64,000 nucleotides of DNA from Ereboglobus luteus. GTDB lineage: Bacteria; Verrucomicrobiota; Verrucomicrobiia; Opitutales; Opitutaceae. Under the pieces are notes generated by a model that did not search any database, had not been told where the DNA came from, and saw only the letters and a program-made list of their open reading frames with translations. Made by a program: the position numbers and the translations under genes. The stretch's first letter is position 1. Each line of letters begins with the position of its first letter. The stretch is taken from the NCBI RefSeq assembly GCF_003096195.1, contig NZ_CP023004.1, positions 3,948,501 through 4,012,500 of the forward strand, in the 5' to 3' direction. Positions 1-11,600 of this stretch are shown here, one piece after another.

Positions 1-1848
1 GCCGATCTTCACCCGGGGCATTACACATTTGAAGTCACCGCCTGCAATGCCGACGGCGTCTGGAACACTCGCGCCACGGCATTTGCGTTCACCATCCTTC
101 CTTTCTTTTATCAAACCCTGTGGTTTCGCATTGCGCTTCCCTGCGCGATATTCGTGGCGCTCGCCCTCATCGCCTTAACCATATACAAAACCCGCACCCG
201 CCGCCTCAAACGCCGCGCCGCCGAACTTGCGCGTTACAACGCCGAGCTCGAAACCCGCATTCAGGAACGCACGCTTGAACTCACCCTCTCCAACACCGCC
301 AAGTCCGAGTTTCTCGAAAACATCTCCCACGAAATCCGCAATCCCCTCAACGGCATCACCGGCCTCATCGACCAAATCGACGACGACCCGCACCGCCAGC
401 GCACGCCAGCGCAACACGACCACGCCCGCGCGCTCAAGGCCTCCGCACGCCAGCTCAATCGCGTCTTCGAGGAAATCCTCAGCTTCTCCAAGCTCGAATA
501 TGGCTACATCGCCACCCACGAAACCCGGTTCTCCCTCGTGGAACTGCTCACGGATGTCCGCGACACCTTCGCCCGCCAAGCCGCCGTCAGCCGCAACACC
601 ATCCAGCTCAATCTCTCCGACATCGCCCTCGGCGATCTCTTCATCGGCGACGAGGCGAAAATCCGCACCATCATCGACAACTTCGTCGTCAACGCCATCA
701 AATACGCCCCCGCCACGCCGATCACCATCACGCTCTCCATCACGGACCACGCCGATGCGGCGCCCTCCGACATCTTGATCGAAGTCATCGACCAGGGGCC
801 GGGCGTGTCTCGCGACGAGCAGGAAATCATTTTCAAAAAATTCGCCCGCGGGGCCGCCGCGCGCCAGTCCGGCGTCACCGGCACCGGCATCGGCCTCGCC
901 ACATGCGCCGCCACCGCGCGCCACCTCGGCGGCAACGTCGGCATCGAAAGCCACGCCGGACGCGGCGCGACCTTCTTCCTGCGCGTTCCGCTGCGACGGG
1001 TTTCAAAGCAAAAAAAATCGGAAACCACCGCCACTGTTCCCAGCGCCAGCACCGATGACGATTCGCATAACCACGCCCTCATCGTCGAAGACCAGCACTA
1101 TAATCAAATCGTCCTCGCGGGCCTCGTGAGCAAGCACGGCATCCAGCCCGATTGCGCCACCACTGCCACCGAGGCGCTCTCAATAATTGAAAACCGCCCC
1201 CCGGCGTGTCCCTTTGACATCATCTTCCTCGACATCGAACTGCCCGGCATGAAAGGCACGGAACTGGCGAGGCTGATTCGTGCCCGCCCCGACGGCGCCC
1301 ACCCCGTCATCATCGGCACCAGCGCGCACGACAGCAACGAAACCCGCGCACGTTGCATCGACGCCGGAATGGATGACTTTCTGCTCAAACCCCTCCGCGC
1401 GCACACGCTCATGGCGACAGTCGAGCACCATCGCGCCAAACGCCAGCCGGGCAACGGCACGCCGAGCTCAAGCACCGCCGCCGTTGACGCTCCCGCGCCA
1501 CACGCCACCGTCAACGACGCTCCTGACTCCATCGATTTCACGGCGCTTGACCTTTATGCCCGGCACGTCGACGGCGGCATGCCCGCGGCCAAACGCATCT
1601 TTGTCGAAAACCTGCGCACGGAGCTCGCCGCGCTTCACGCCGCTCACGCCGCCTGCGACACCGCCGCCACGACCCATGCGGCGCACCGCATCCGCTCGCA
1701 CACGGCGCTCGTGGGCGCGCCAAACCTCTGTGCTGTCGCCGGCCGTCTCGAACGCGCCGCCCGGCAGGGCAAAACCGGCGACGCTGCCGCCGCGCTCATC
1801 GCTGAAATCGACCAACTCGCCGCCGCGCTCATCGCGCAACTCGAATGA
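1..1848 (+). CDS. Hybrid sensor histidine kinase/response regulator with HPt domain (5' end outside window)
   Basis: The reading frame is open from base 1, so the N-terminus is missing. The first ~35 codons resemble the end of a Y_Y_Y domain, which in this family follows a periplasmic two-component propeller. A membrane helix (about bases 100-185) and a short basic/coiled segment follow. The HisKA H-box NISHEIRNPLNG has its phospho-acceptor His at 328-330. The ATPase N-box (DNFVVNAIKYAP), G1 (DQGPG) and G2 (GTGIGLA) are intact. A receiver domain follows with the phospho-Asp in FLDIELPG (1231-1233) and the conserved Lys in LLKPL. The C-terminus is an HPt-like domain with a candidate His at 1684-1686 (AAHRIRS). 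The protein therefore holds a full His-Asp-His relay. Such kinases often control polysaccharide utilisation genes; the ligand here is unknown. Its partner could be the NarL-type regulator at 4670-5362, but this is inference. Confidence 0.9.
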   Translation, partial: ADLHPGHYTFEVTACNADGVWNTRATAFAFTILPFFYQTLWFRIALPCAIFVALALIALTIYKTRTRRLKRRAAELARYNAELETRIQERTLELTLSNTAKSEFLENISHEIRNPLNGITGLIDQIDDDPHRQRTPAQHDHARALKASARQLNRVFEEILSFSKLEYGYIATHETRFSLVELLTDVRDTFARQAAVSRNTIQLNLSDIALGDLFIGDEAKIRTIIDNFVVNAIKYAPATPITITLSITDHADAAPSDILIEVIDQGPGVSRDEQEIIFKKFARGAAARQSGVTGTGIGLATCAATARHLGGNVGIESHAGRGATFFLRVPLRRVSKQKKSETTATVPSASTDDDSHNHALIVEDQHYNQIVLAGLVSKHGIQPDCATTATEALSIIENRPPACPFDIIFLDIELPGMKGTELARLIRARPDGAHPVIIGTSAHDSNETRARCIDAGMDDFLLKPLRAHTLMATVEHHRAKRQPGNGTPSSSTAAVDAPAPHATVNDAPDSIDFTALDLYARHVDGGMPAAKRIFVENLRTELAALHAAHAACDTAATTHAAHRIRSHTALVGAPNLCAVAGRLERAARQGKTGDAAAALIAEIDQLAAALIAQLE

Positions 1849-2035
1849 GTCCGTCGCCCGAAAGGCGATTGATTGCTCGAACACGCTTGCACAAAAGGCG
1901 CGCACACATTCAATTTTTAAATGCAAAATACAGCAAACTCGCCAGTGCATTCACATCCGGCCGCGCACCGGCAAGGTTGTTAATCCCATACCAGAAGCAA
2001 TCGGTCCGCCCTTGCGGACACCCCACCAAAACTCA

Positions 2036-4467
2036 ATGAAGCATACCCCGTTTTTTCGATACGCCCTGCTGCCCGCATTGGCCGCCTGCGCGACGGTTTG
2101 CGCCCAAACGGAACAAGAGCAACAAGCGATCGTTCCGCTGCCCGTCTTGCGGATAACGATTCCCGAGCCGCCCTCGGCGAACACGATCGATTTGAAGGGA
2201 AGGGACAGACCGCGAACTCTTGCCGAGCGACGAGAGTTGATCATTGAGCAATCCATCGCGCGGATCGAAAAATACTTTCGCGCGCCGCGCACGGAAGTGG
2301 CGTCTATTTCAACAGACGGACGCCATCTGGCCTACTCGCTGCGCGATGCGGACAACATGGCGATCCTCGTGGTCGAGGCCGAGACCCCGTCCACGCTCCT
2401 GCTGTCGAGAAATGTGCTAAAGGACGAGGATGCCGTGCCCGAACGCCAGACAGGAAGCCGTTATACGACACCGGCGAAAATCAACCGGCTCGCATGGTTT
2501 GGCGAGCGCTTGATGATGGAAACAAATCGCGTGTTTGGAGCGAATCTCACGGGTGAGATTTTAACGCTGGATATCAAAACCGGAAATTCGGAACGGCTTG
2601 CGCATCCCAAGAAGATGACAATGGCCTTTTTCACCAATGACCCCAAGGTGCTGGCGCGCGAAACAAAAATGCGAAACGAAGATCGCAAACGCACGAGATC
2701 CAACACCTCGATCCCGGCGGAGCGGACGCTGGACGGTAATATCAGATACACCAGAAAAAACGCGCCCAGAGCATCCGCCTACGGACGGTTCCCCAGCGCG
2801 CAGGTGATCCCCCCGCAAAACGACTGGCGAATACCGACGAAACACGGCCGCGCGCCTTTGTGACGCATGGATTTTGCCCGGATGATCCCGACTCGATATT
2901 GCTGCGCACGACGAGATCCACGCTAACGCATTCCTACGGTTTGTATAAGTTGAACGTGGTGACAGGAAAAATGAAATCGATTTCAGAGGAGTCGCCCGGC
3001 GCGCAAACCGAGTGTCTTCCCGACCGTCAGGGGAAGGCCCGCCTCATCATGGAATACGTCCCGGCGGCCGAGCGAAGCAAAAGCCGCGAGCCATACCGGT
3101 ATGACACGGTCAAAAAAATGCCGCGCTGGCGCGATCTCGATACGTTGGCGGCGGCAAATTCCGGCATCTCGGGCTTTGCCTTGCGCACGATAAAAGACCG
3201 GCAAAACTCGATTCCAATCGGCTTTGATACCAATCCCGACATACTGTATTACGCGTCAAATGTGGGTCGTGAAACTTATGGCATTTATGGGTTTAATATA
3301 AAAACCGGGGAGCGCATCGACCTTGTCCTGGAAAGCGAGGAAATCGACTTGATAAAACCATTGCCGTTCGGGAAGAATTTCCCCGATGAAGACATATTGA
3401 TATTCGACCGCCACACGCAAAAGCTGGCCGGATTTCGCGTGGAGGGCCGGGACCGTGTGATCACTCGCTGGCTCTCGCCCGAATGGCAGGCCGTGCAAAA
3501 AACACTGGAGCTTTCGCTGCCGGGATGTTCCGTGACAATAATGGAATGGTCGGCAGACGGAACGCGGGTGCTTTTGCACTCAAGCGGCCCCGAGGACACG
3601 GGCACATATCATGTCTACCATCGCAATGATAAAAAAATAGTGTCGTTCGCGGAAAAAATGCCCTGGCTTAGCAAGGATGTATTGTATGAACGAAAAAAAC
3701 TCAATTTCGGCGGCAGGGGCGGCATCATAAACGAGGCCATAATCACGGTGCCGCGGGAGTCGTTTGGCAGTAGCAAATCGTTTCCAGTCATCGTGGTGTT
3801 TCCAAAGGGCGCGCAAGACGCCCCACGCTACGAGTTTTGCGCGGAACCGCACGTCTTTGCGTCAATGGGATACGTGGTTCTAGAAATGCAATACCGGCGC
3901 CCCCCCGAAAAGGCTTTGATTACCAGCGATGTGATCCCTGCGCTGAACGAACTGGCAAAACACATGCCGGTGAACTTGAAGCGCGTTATTTTATTTGGCG
4001 AGGACACCGGCGCGGCCAATGCGCTGACACTTTTGCGCATGCAACCCGAGCGGTTCTGCGGAGCCGTGGGAATCAACGCGCGCGTGCCGGGAGTGAGCTA
4101 TTTCCCGAAATCCCGAAAAATGGATGGAACTGCCATTCGCAAACGTCCGGGTGATGAGCGCTCAATTACAAAGCCCGTATATATACTCAACAACCGCCCT
4201 CGCGGCGGGCGCGTCACGGACTTGCAGCGGGCTGTTTATGAAAAAACAAAAGAATATGTCGGGACTTTGAAAAAGTCAGGCGTGGATGCCGCCTTCGATG
4301 ATTTACCGGACGAATATTTTGAAAATCACTCGCAGGCAAAGGCTGCGGTTTTTGCAAATATAGAAAACTTTATAAACGCCGCCTCGGTGAACGCAAAGGT
4401 GGAGCTTGGCCCGATCAAGGTTGTTAAGACCATGTCCGCGGAGTCAAAATCGAAACGCAAACAATGA
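2036..4467 (+). pseudogene. Secreted S9 (prolyl oligopeptidase-like) protein, frameshifted and lacking the catalytic serine
   Basis: Two adjacent reading frames together encode one protein of about 810 residues. The first (2036-2863) has a signal peptide (MKHTPFFRYALLPALAACATVCAQ) and the start of a propeller-like region. The second (open from upstream of 2860 to 4467) has the rest of the propeller and an alpha/beta-hydrolase-like C-terminus. The frames join if one C is restored to the six-C run at 2809-2814, giving ...VIPPAKRLANTDET. The nucleophile elbow, normally G-x-S-x-G, reads GEDTGA, so Asp sits where Ser should be. The usual Asp and His loops are also not recognisable. Even unbroken, this would be a pseudo-peptidase. 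The GTG at 2860 overlapping the TGA stop at 2861-2863 could allow re-initiation, but no ribosome binding site is evident there. A sequencing error in the C-run is possible. Confidence 0.75.
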
Positions 4468-4669
4468 TTCGTTTTCACATATAAAAATCGCCTAAAAGAG
4501 CGTTTACGCGAAACAAACAAAATTGATTGCGGGTTATTTTCGAGCCCGTGGGATTGATGTGCATGTCAGGGGCCAAGGTGCATCTCGGCCCCATGCGCAT
4601 CATCACCGAGCAACGCGCCCGGCGCATTCCCTTCCGTTGAGCGAAAAAATCTTCATCCCGCCATCTCGC

Positions 4670-5362
4670 TCAACTTTTCCCCACGCCGCCCTCGGGCACC
4701 CGAGTAAAACCCTTCTCAATCGCGTAGCGGATCAACTGCGGCGTGCTGTGGATGCCCAGCTTCGCCATGATGTTCAGCCGGTGGTTCTTCGCCGTGCTCG
4801 CGCTGATCTTGAGTTTTTCCGCCACCTCGTCGTTCGACATTCCCTCGCCGATCAGGCGCAACGCCTCCTGCTCGCGATCCGACAAAATCTTGTCGAACGC
4901 GTTCGGATCCGCCCGCAACGACGCGCGCAACCGCTGCACCGCCGACGACATATACTGCCCGCCCGCCATCACCGTGTTGATCGCCTCGCCCAGCACCTTG
5001 ATCGGCTGCTCGTTTTTGTCCAAAATTCCGTGCACACGCGAGCCCAGGGCCCGGTGCAGCGTCACCTCGTCGATGTGCGACGACAGCGCGATCACCTTCA
5101 CACCCGGCGCGCGCGCGAAAATCTCCGGCAACAGTGCCAGCCCGTCCCCGTCCGGCAGCACCAAATCCAGCAATATCAAATCCGGCGTCCGTTCCGCGCA
5201 CTCATCCAGCACACCCTTTGCCGAGCCAACCTGGCGCACGTCCGCCTTTGGAGCGACCTGCCTGCACGCGATGGCCAGCAGTTCGCGAACCATCGTTTGA
5301 TCCTCAACGATCAACAAACCAAGGGTATTCGTATCAAGGGCGCACATACTTGAGCCGCACAT
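4670..5362 (-). CDS. NarL/FixJ-family response regulator with LuxR HTH
   Basis: A cytoplasmic transcription regulator of 230 residues, normal length for the NarL family. The N-terminal receiver has the acidic pair (VEDQ), the phospho-Asp in LLDLVLPDG, the conserved Ser in ALSSH and the Lys in LDKNE. The C-terminal LuxR-type HTH (LSDREQEALRLIGEGMSNDEV ... STAKNHRLNIMAKLG) is intact. The ATG at 5362 is preceded by a GAGAGGG/AGGG-rich stretch; an internal ATG at 5347 is an alternative. No kinase is adjacent in the same orientation. The nearest is the hybrid kinase at 1-1848, whose HPt domain could pass phosphate to a separate receiver like this one. Targets cannot be read from the sequence. Confidence 0.9.
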   Translation of the reverse strand: MCGSSMCALDTNTLGLLIVEDQTMVRELLAIACRQVAPKADVRQVGSAKGVLDECAERTPDLILLDLVLPDGDGLALLPEIFARAPGVKVIALSSHIDEVTLHRALGSRVHGILDKNEQPIKVLGEAINTVMAGGQYMSSAVQRLRASLRADPNAFDKILSDREQEALRLIGEGMSNDEVAEKLKISASTAKNHRLNIMAKLGIHSTPQLIRYAIEKGFTRVPEGGVGKS

Positions 5363-5587
5363 TACCCTAAAACCCTCTCATATCCAGTAAACAATCCGCA
5401 AAAAATTAGGCCAACATATACAATCCGTCCAACTTGCGAACCGCGTCCGGAATAAGCCAAATTACCTACCACCATGCATTGAGAAACACATGAAAATGAA
5501 ACATAAAACATCACAGCAATAATACTGGTGCGGACATCGGTTCCGCGCGTCCTCCGAAAGCACTCCTCATTCACAGCGCAATATCCC

Positions 5588-8308
5588 ATGCCCTTCCGCC
5601 ATCCCCCGTCTTTGCGAAATATCACGCCCAAGCTCGCCATCTATGGCATTTTAATCCTCATGCTTGGCGGCACTAGAGCTTTGTCGTCAACAAAGCTCCC
5701 CTCCTCGAAGGATCTTCTTTGGTATGACCGGCCGGCGGAGCAATGGGTCGAGGCGCTCCCGATAGGCAACGGCCGCCTCGCCGCCATGGTCTTCGGCGGC
5801 GTTGAACGCGAGCATCTCCAGCTCAACGAGGACACGCTCACCACGGGCGAGCCGCCGCCTGATTATCGCGCGGTGGATATCCGCAAGGATCGCGACCATG
5901 TCATTGCGCTCCTGCGTGACGGAAAATACGCCGAGGCCGACGAACACATCCGCGCCCGCTGGCTCGGACGCGGCCAGCCCAACTACCAGCCGATGGGCGA
6001 TTTGTATTTGGAATTTAAATACACCGGGAGTGCGAAAAAGGAACGCGCCGCGCCGGCTGCCGCGGAGGATTTTCGCCGCTGGCTCGACCTTTCCACCGCC
6101 ACCGCGGGCGTCTCTTTCACTCGTGATGGAGTGACCTATACGCGCGAGGTTTTTTCCAGCGCCCCCGACCAGGTTATCGTCGTTCGCCTCCACGCCAGCC
6201 GTCCGGGCGCGCTTGCATTTCGCGCCACGTTCGAATCGCCCCACCCCACCGCGCATGTCGCCCCCCTCGAGGCCGCCGGCGCCATGCCCGCCCAACTCGT
6301 CATGAACGGCCAGGTTCCAGGGTTCGCCTACAAACGCACCCTCGAATGGATCAAGCAACGCGGGGACGAGCACAAATATCCCGAACTCTACGATGCCAAC
6401 CGCCAGCTCAAGCCGGATGCAAAACTCATCCAATACGCCGACGACGCAGGCAACAACGGCAAGGGAACTTACTTCCAAACCCGGCTCGCCATCAAAACCG
6501 ACGGCGCCGTCGCGCCCGACGGCACGGCCTTGCGCGTCAGCGGCGCCACCGAGGCGCTCATCATCCTCAGCGCGGGCTCCAGTTACAATGGTTACGACAA
6601 AAGCCCTTCGCGCGAAGGCGTCGATCCCTCCATCCGCGCCATGCGCGACCTCTCCGCCGCCGCGAACAAAACCCATGCCATGCTCCGTTCGCGTCATGTC
6701 GCCGACCACCAAGCCCTCTACGACCGCGTCACGCTCCGCCTCGGCCCGGACAGCGCCGCTACAAACGCCGGGCAAAAGCCAACCGACGCGCGCATCGCCG
6801 CCTTCCGCGAAACAGACGACCCCGCGCTCGCCGCGCTCTGTTTCAAATTCGGACGTTATCTGCTCATCGCCGGTTCGCGCCCGGGAACGCAGCCGCTGAA
6901 CCTTCAGGGCAAATGGAACGACCTCGTCATCCCCCCGTGGGCGTCGAGCTACACCATCAACATCAACACCGAGATGAATTACTGGCCCGCCGAGACAACC
7001 GCGCTCCCCGAGCTTCAAGGACCGCTTTTCGACATGCTCGCCGAACTCGCCGAGGCCGGGCGCCACACCGCCCGCAACATGTATGGCGCGCGCGGCTGGG
7101 TCGCGCATCACAACACCTCGCTCTGGCGCGACACTTATCCTGTCGATGGAAACACCCGCGCAGCCTGGTGGAACATGACCGCCGGCTGGTTCAGCTCGCA
7201 CCTCTGGGAGCATTATCTCTTCAGCGGCGACAAGGAATTCCTCTCCAAAAAAGCATATCCCATCATGCGCGGCGCGGCGGAGTTTTACGCCGACTGGCTC
7301 ATCGACGCGGGCGACGGCACCGGAGATCTTGTCACCGCGGTCGGCACCTCTCCCGAGAATATTTTCATCAGCGCCGACGGACAAAAAGCCGCCGCCAGCA
7401 TGGGCCCCACGATGGACATGGCCATTGTCCGCGAACTATTCACCCGCACCATCGAAGCCTCAAAGGCTCTCGGCATTGACACCGAGCTTCGGGCCGAGCT
7501 TGAGGACAAGCTCGCCCGCCTCGCCCCCTACCGTGTGGGCGCGCGCGGACAACTCCAGGAATGGCGCGAGGATTTTGGCGAAAACGAGCCCAGGCACCGG
7601 CACCTCTCGCACCTCTACGGGCTGCATCCCGGCAATCAAATTGATCCCTACGCAACACCCGCGCTCCACCGCGCCGTGGCGCGCACGCTCGAACTGCGAG
7701 GTGACGAAGCCACCGGCTGGTCCATGGGCTGGAAAATAAACATGTGGGCGCGCATGCTTGATGGCGATCACGCATACATGATTATCCGCAACCTCTTCCG
7801 TCTCGTTGGCACGACAAAAACCAGCACCCGCGGCGGCGGCCTCTACCCAAACATGTTCGACGCGCATCCGCCCTTCCAAATTGACGGCAATTTCGGCTAC
7901 ACCGCCGGCATTGCGGAAATGCTCGCGCAAAGCCACGCTGGCGCGATCCACCTCCTGCCCGCGCTGCCCTCGGCCTGGCCCGAGGGCAAGGTCACCGGCC
8001 TGCGTCTTCGCGGCGGCTTCGAAGTCGACATCGAGTGGAGCGGCGGAAAACTCACCCGTGCCACGCTCCGATCAAAACTCGGTGGCAACTGTCGCCTGCG
8101 CACCTACCAATCAGTCACGGTGAAATCAAACAACACCGCCATCGCCGTCAGGCACTCCGAAGGCTCAAATCCAAACCCCTTCTACTCGCGAGTCGATCCC
8201 GGCGCGCCAAAGTTCAAAAACACCACCGCTCACCCCGCGCTTCCACCACCTCAGGCACACACCATCGATTTTGAAACCACGCCCGGCGCCGTTTACGAAA
8301 TTCTTTAA
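5588..8308 (+). CDS. Secreted GH95-family glycoside hydrolase (alpha-L-fucosidase/galactosidase type)
   Basis: A protein of about 906 residues starting at ATG 5588 (an upstream ATG at 5528 would extend it without domain content). It has an N-terminal hydrophobic export signal ([13 protein letters not shown]). The GH95 N-terminal domain is clear ([29 protein letters not shown]). The (alpha/alpha)6 catalytic domain carries the family hallmarks [14 protein letters not shown] and [10 protein letters not shown]. The acid Glu lies in TSPEN (codon 7355-7357, residue ~590) and the Asp in IDGNFG (codon 7883-7885, residue ~766). Family knowledge predicts inverting hydrolysis of alpha-1,2-L-fucosyl or related alpha-L-galactosyl ends of glycans. 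It stands alone between a regulator and an oppositely oriented autotransporter. Substrate specificity within GH95 cannot be told here. Confidence 0.92.
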   Translation: MPFRHPPSLRNITPKLAIYGILILMLGGTRALSSTKLPSSKDLLWYDRPAEQWVEALPIGNGRLAAMVFGGVEREHLQLNEDTLTTGEPPPDYRAVDIRKDRDHVIALLRDGKYAEADEHIRARWLGRGQPNYQPMGDLYLEFKYTGSAKKERAAPAAAEDFRRWLDLSTATAGVSFTRDGVTYTREVFSSAPDQVIVVRLHASRPGALAFRATFESPHPTAHVAPLEAAGAMPAQLVMNGQVPGFAYKRTLEWIKQRGDEHKYPELYDANRQLKPDAKLIQYADDAGNNGKGTYFQTRLAIKTDGAVAPDGTALRVSGATEALIILSAGSSYNGYDKSPSREGVDPSIRAMRDLSAAANKTHAMLRSRHVADHQALYDRVTLRLGPDSAATNAGQKPTDARIAAFRETDDPALAALCFKFGRYLLIAGSRPGTQPLNLQGKWNDLVIPPWASSYTININTEMNYWPAETTALPELQGPLFDMLAELAEAGRHTARNMYGARGWVAHHNTSLWRDTYPVDGNTRAAWWNMTAGWFSSHLWEHYLFSGDKEFLSKKAYPIMRGAAEFYADWLIDAGDGTGDLVTAVGTSPENIFISADGQKAAASMGPTMDMAIVRELFTRTIEASKALGIDTELRAELEDKLARLAPYRVGARGQLQEWREDFGENEPRHRHLSHLYGLHPGNQIDPYATPALHRAVARTLELRGDEATGWSMGWKINMWARMLDGDHAYMIIRNLFRLVGTTKTSTRGGGLYPNMFDAHPPFQIDGNFGYTAGIAEMLAQSHAGAIHLLPALPSAWPEGKVTGLRLRGGFEVDIEWSGGKLTRATLRSKLGGNCRLRTYQSVTVKSNNTAIAVRHSEGSNPNPFYSRVDPGAPKFKNTTAHPALPPPQAHTIDFETTPGAVYEIL

Positions 8309-8548
8309 ACCCAATGACGAAAATCCCCGTCACGGGGAGACCGCGCCCGTCCGCCAGAAATTATTACGGCGGGTTTAAGAGTTGTGACGCCCTGACAGGA
8401 CGCATTGGCATGCGGCAAATGATACACCATTTACGAATGGGATTACGGGCGCGACCCTGCCCGTTAAAAACCAAAACTCGATCGCAAATGGCATGACAAA
8501 CAAGTAGCGCCCGTGCGTGCGCGGACGTCGGGGAAGCGGGGCACAACA

Positions 8549-8576
8549 AAGGGCGCGTTGTTTGGAACGCGCCCTT
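8549..8576 (-). terminator. Probable rho-independent terminator of the giant autotransporter gene
   Basis: A perfect 11-bp inverted repeat (AAGGGCGCGTT / AACGCGCCCTT) with a 6-nt loop lies 26 bp past the autotransporter stop. On the minus strand it is followed by TTTGTTG. The rest of 8309-8602, between the convergent GH95 and autotransporter genes, shows no gene. Confidence 0.65.
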
Positions 8577-8602
8577 GGGTTAATCTCGGCTTGATACCTT
8601 GA

Positions 8603-11600
8603 TTACCAGGCCCGGCGGTAGCCGAGCGTCAGCGACCAGGGGCGCTCGTAGTCCGAGGCCTTGTTGTATTCATAGTCAAAATACACCTGGCTGCGCGCGT
8701 CGATCAGGTAGCCCACGCCCGCTCCGGTCTCAAACCGCCAGCCGTCGAACCAGGGCTGGTAGCTGCGGCCTTCCACATGGACTTTGCCTCCGTGGCTGTC
8801 GGTTTTCACCATCGCCACTTTCACGTAGGGCTGCCACCGGCCGTAGTCCGCCCCTGTGCGCACTTGCCCGCGGTATTGCCACGCGTCCGAGTCGCTGATG
8901 CGCACTTCGAGATCCCGGCTCACTCCGTTCGACACGGTGTAGTCCGCCCCGTTTATCCAGGCCACCGCCACTTGCGCGGAGGGTTCCACCCAGTAGATCC
9001 CGTTCATGAAGCGCCGGCCGGCCTCCACCGAGATGCTTTGCACGTGGTTCGTGTATTTGCCGCGCGAGATGAAGCCGTCCACTCCGCGCGCGTTGAGTTC
9101 GTTGGTCGAGCGGCCGACTCGCAGCGTCGCGTCCACGAACCAGGCGTTGTCGTAGAGCCACAGGCCGTAGAGGCCCAGGCCGAGCGTGTTGGTGTCTCCG
9201 TCGCCATACTGGTTGCGCGAGTCGTCGAAGGTGCGCTCCGAGCGGCTCATGCCGAAGAACGCTCCCGCAACGAGCATCGCCTTTTCGCGGCGGAAGATCA
9301 TGTCGCCGCCCGCCGTGATTCCGTAGCTGTCCTGCTCAAAGCTGCTGCCCGCGAGGTCCGGCGCGCCGTTGAGCCGGTAGTTGTTCACTCGCGCCCACAC
9401 GTTGCCGCTCGAGGTCGGCAGGTTCACCCGGATTTCTCCGAGGCGCTTGTGCACGTTGTCCAGCCCGTAGTGCCAGTCCGCACCCATCACTCCGGCGGTC
9501 AGCAGGATCGCGTCGGCCGCGCGGCTGAGCGCGTCGCCGCCGGTCAGGTAATACGAGTCGCCGTTGGGCATGATCAGCCCGCCGTCGCCTTTGTAGAGTT
9601 TGTAGGTGTGCATGCCCGACTCCACTCCGTCGGAGTCAAACTCCGCGGTGCTGCCGACTCCGAGCTTGACGACTTCGAGCGCGTATTTGCGCTGCGGGTC
9701 GCTGAGCAGCGAGGGGTCGGTGGTCGGGTCGAAGTAAACGTAGTGCGTGCCGCTCGCCAGGCCGGCCACCGTGAGCGTGTCGCTCTTTTTGCCAACGAGG
9801 TCCACGTTCATGTAATGCGTTGTCGTGCCGTCGAGCTCGCCCGCAACCGTGAGGTTGGTGTAGGCCGTCGCCGTGCCGTTGTTCGTGCTGTAGCGGATCA
9901 CGCCGTTGTCGCCGTAGAGGTTTTTGATGCGCTGGTTGTTGTTGTTCAGGTCCAGCGTGCCGTCGAGGAGAAACACGACGTCACTTTTGCTGATCGCGTT
10001 GGTGGTGCCGGTGCGCAGCGTGCTTTGAGCCACGATGGTCACGCCTTCGTAGTCTTGCACTTTTTGGATTGCGAGCGTGCCGCTGCCATAGGTCACCACG
10101 TTGCCCGAGCCGCTGATCACGCCGTCGTAGATGACTTCGTCACTGCGGTTGAAGCTGAGCCAAGCACCGTCGTCCACACGGGCGTTGGCCGCGATGGTGG
10201 AGGAATACCAGCCAGTGGTGTCGCCGCCGCTGGCAGTGCCGCCGATCACCAGTTCGCCGTTTTCAACGACGAGGCCGCCGTCGATTTTGTTCGCGCCGGT
10301 GAGGTGGGTCGTGCCGTCGCCACGCTGGATGAACACGCCGGCGCCGGTCACGGTGCCGCCGTAAACGAGGTCGTCGGCACGGTTGATCGTGAGCGTGCCG
10401 GAGTTGGCCACAGCGCTGGCGTCGTCGATCATGCCGGAGAGCCCGCCGCTGCCGAGTTGCAATTGCGCGCCGGTGCCGATCGTGGTCACGCCGGTGTAGG
10501 TGTTTTCGCCGGTAAGCGTCCACTCGCTGTCGTCGGTGAGGGTCACGTTGCCGGTGCCGTCGATCTCTCCGGAGAGTTCAAGGCCGGTTTCGGTGTTCGC
10601 CACGGTGAGCGTTTTGTCTCCGAGGCGGATGTTGCCCAGGCCGTTGAGGTTTTGCAGGCGTTGGTTGTTGCCGCCGAGGTCGAAGCCGGTGTCGACGGTC
10701 GCGAGGGTCACCTTCGTGCTGCTCGCGATCACGTCCGTGACGCCGCCGATAATCCAGGCCGACTCGTTGATGAACGTCGAGCCGGTGTAGTCGTTGCCGG
10801 TGTGCGCGAGGGTGATCGCCTCGGCGCCGCGGAATTCGAAGCCCGCGCCCGCGCCGGTGAGTTTCGCGCTGAGTGTCTTGTCCAGCGAGCCGGTCGGGTC
10901 GAGGATGATCATTTCGGTGGCGTGCACCGACTCGATCGAGATCAAGCCGTAGTTGAGCACGATGTCGCCGCCGCCGCTGCCGTCGGCTTTGTGGATGGCG
11001 TTGTAGCCGTAGCTGTTCACGCCAACCGGATTGAGGCCGTTCTGGCCGAAGCTGATCGTGCTGGTGCCGGAAGGCAATGCGTTGCCGTCGCTGTCAACCA
11101 TGTCGAAGGTCGCGCCATCGTAAATGCTGCTGGTTGCGCCGTGCACGATGGTGCCGGAGAGCAGCGTGTCGGGAGGGATCACGTCCATGTCGAAGACGTT
11201 TTGGTTGAGTCCGTCGCCGGGGGGCAGCGGCGGGTTGATGCCCGAGAGTGTTTCGGTGTCCACGCCGATCTTGCTTCCGCCCGCGCTGCTCATGAGGTTG
11301 TCCACGTCGAGCCGGTAGGGCGGCAGGCCCGCGGCGGTCGTGTCGGTCTTGGCGAGGAGGGTGCCGCCGGCAAGGTCGAGCCCGCCGATGATGCGGTTGG
11401 CGTCGAGCGTGGTTTCGCTGTTGGCGTTGAGTTTGAGCGTCGCGTTTGTGAGCGCGGGTTCCGAGGTGGCGAGGTCGAAGACCGTCTTGTGGCCGTAGGC
11501 GCTGCCCACGCCGACCGTGCCGCTGAAGGCCGTGCCCATCGCGGGGTCGAGCGCGAAGGTGACGTCGGGCGCGTTGACGGTCGCCGTGCCGATCAGGTCG

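Noticed and set aside
1280-2035. Upstream extension of the S9-like frame into the hybrid kinase gene
   Set aside because: The signal peptide at ATG 2036 marks the true start; the extension is an out-of-frame reading of the kinase HPt region.
4545-4630. Short plus-strand frame and a GGGGCC/GGCCCC inverted repeat between the S9-like gene and the NarL regulator
   Set aside because: The frame is about 28 codons with no support, and the repeat has no T-run and only 6-bp arms.
5687-7384. 565-codon minus-strand frame
   Set aside because: Antisense to the GH95 enzyme, whose catalytic motifs are all intact on the plus strand.
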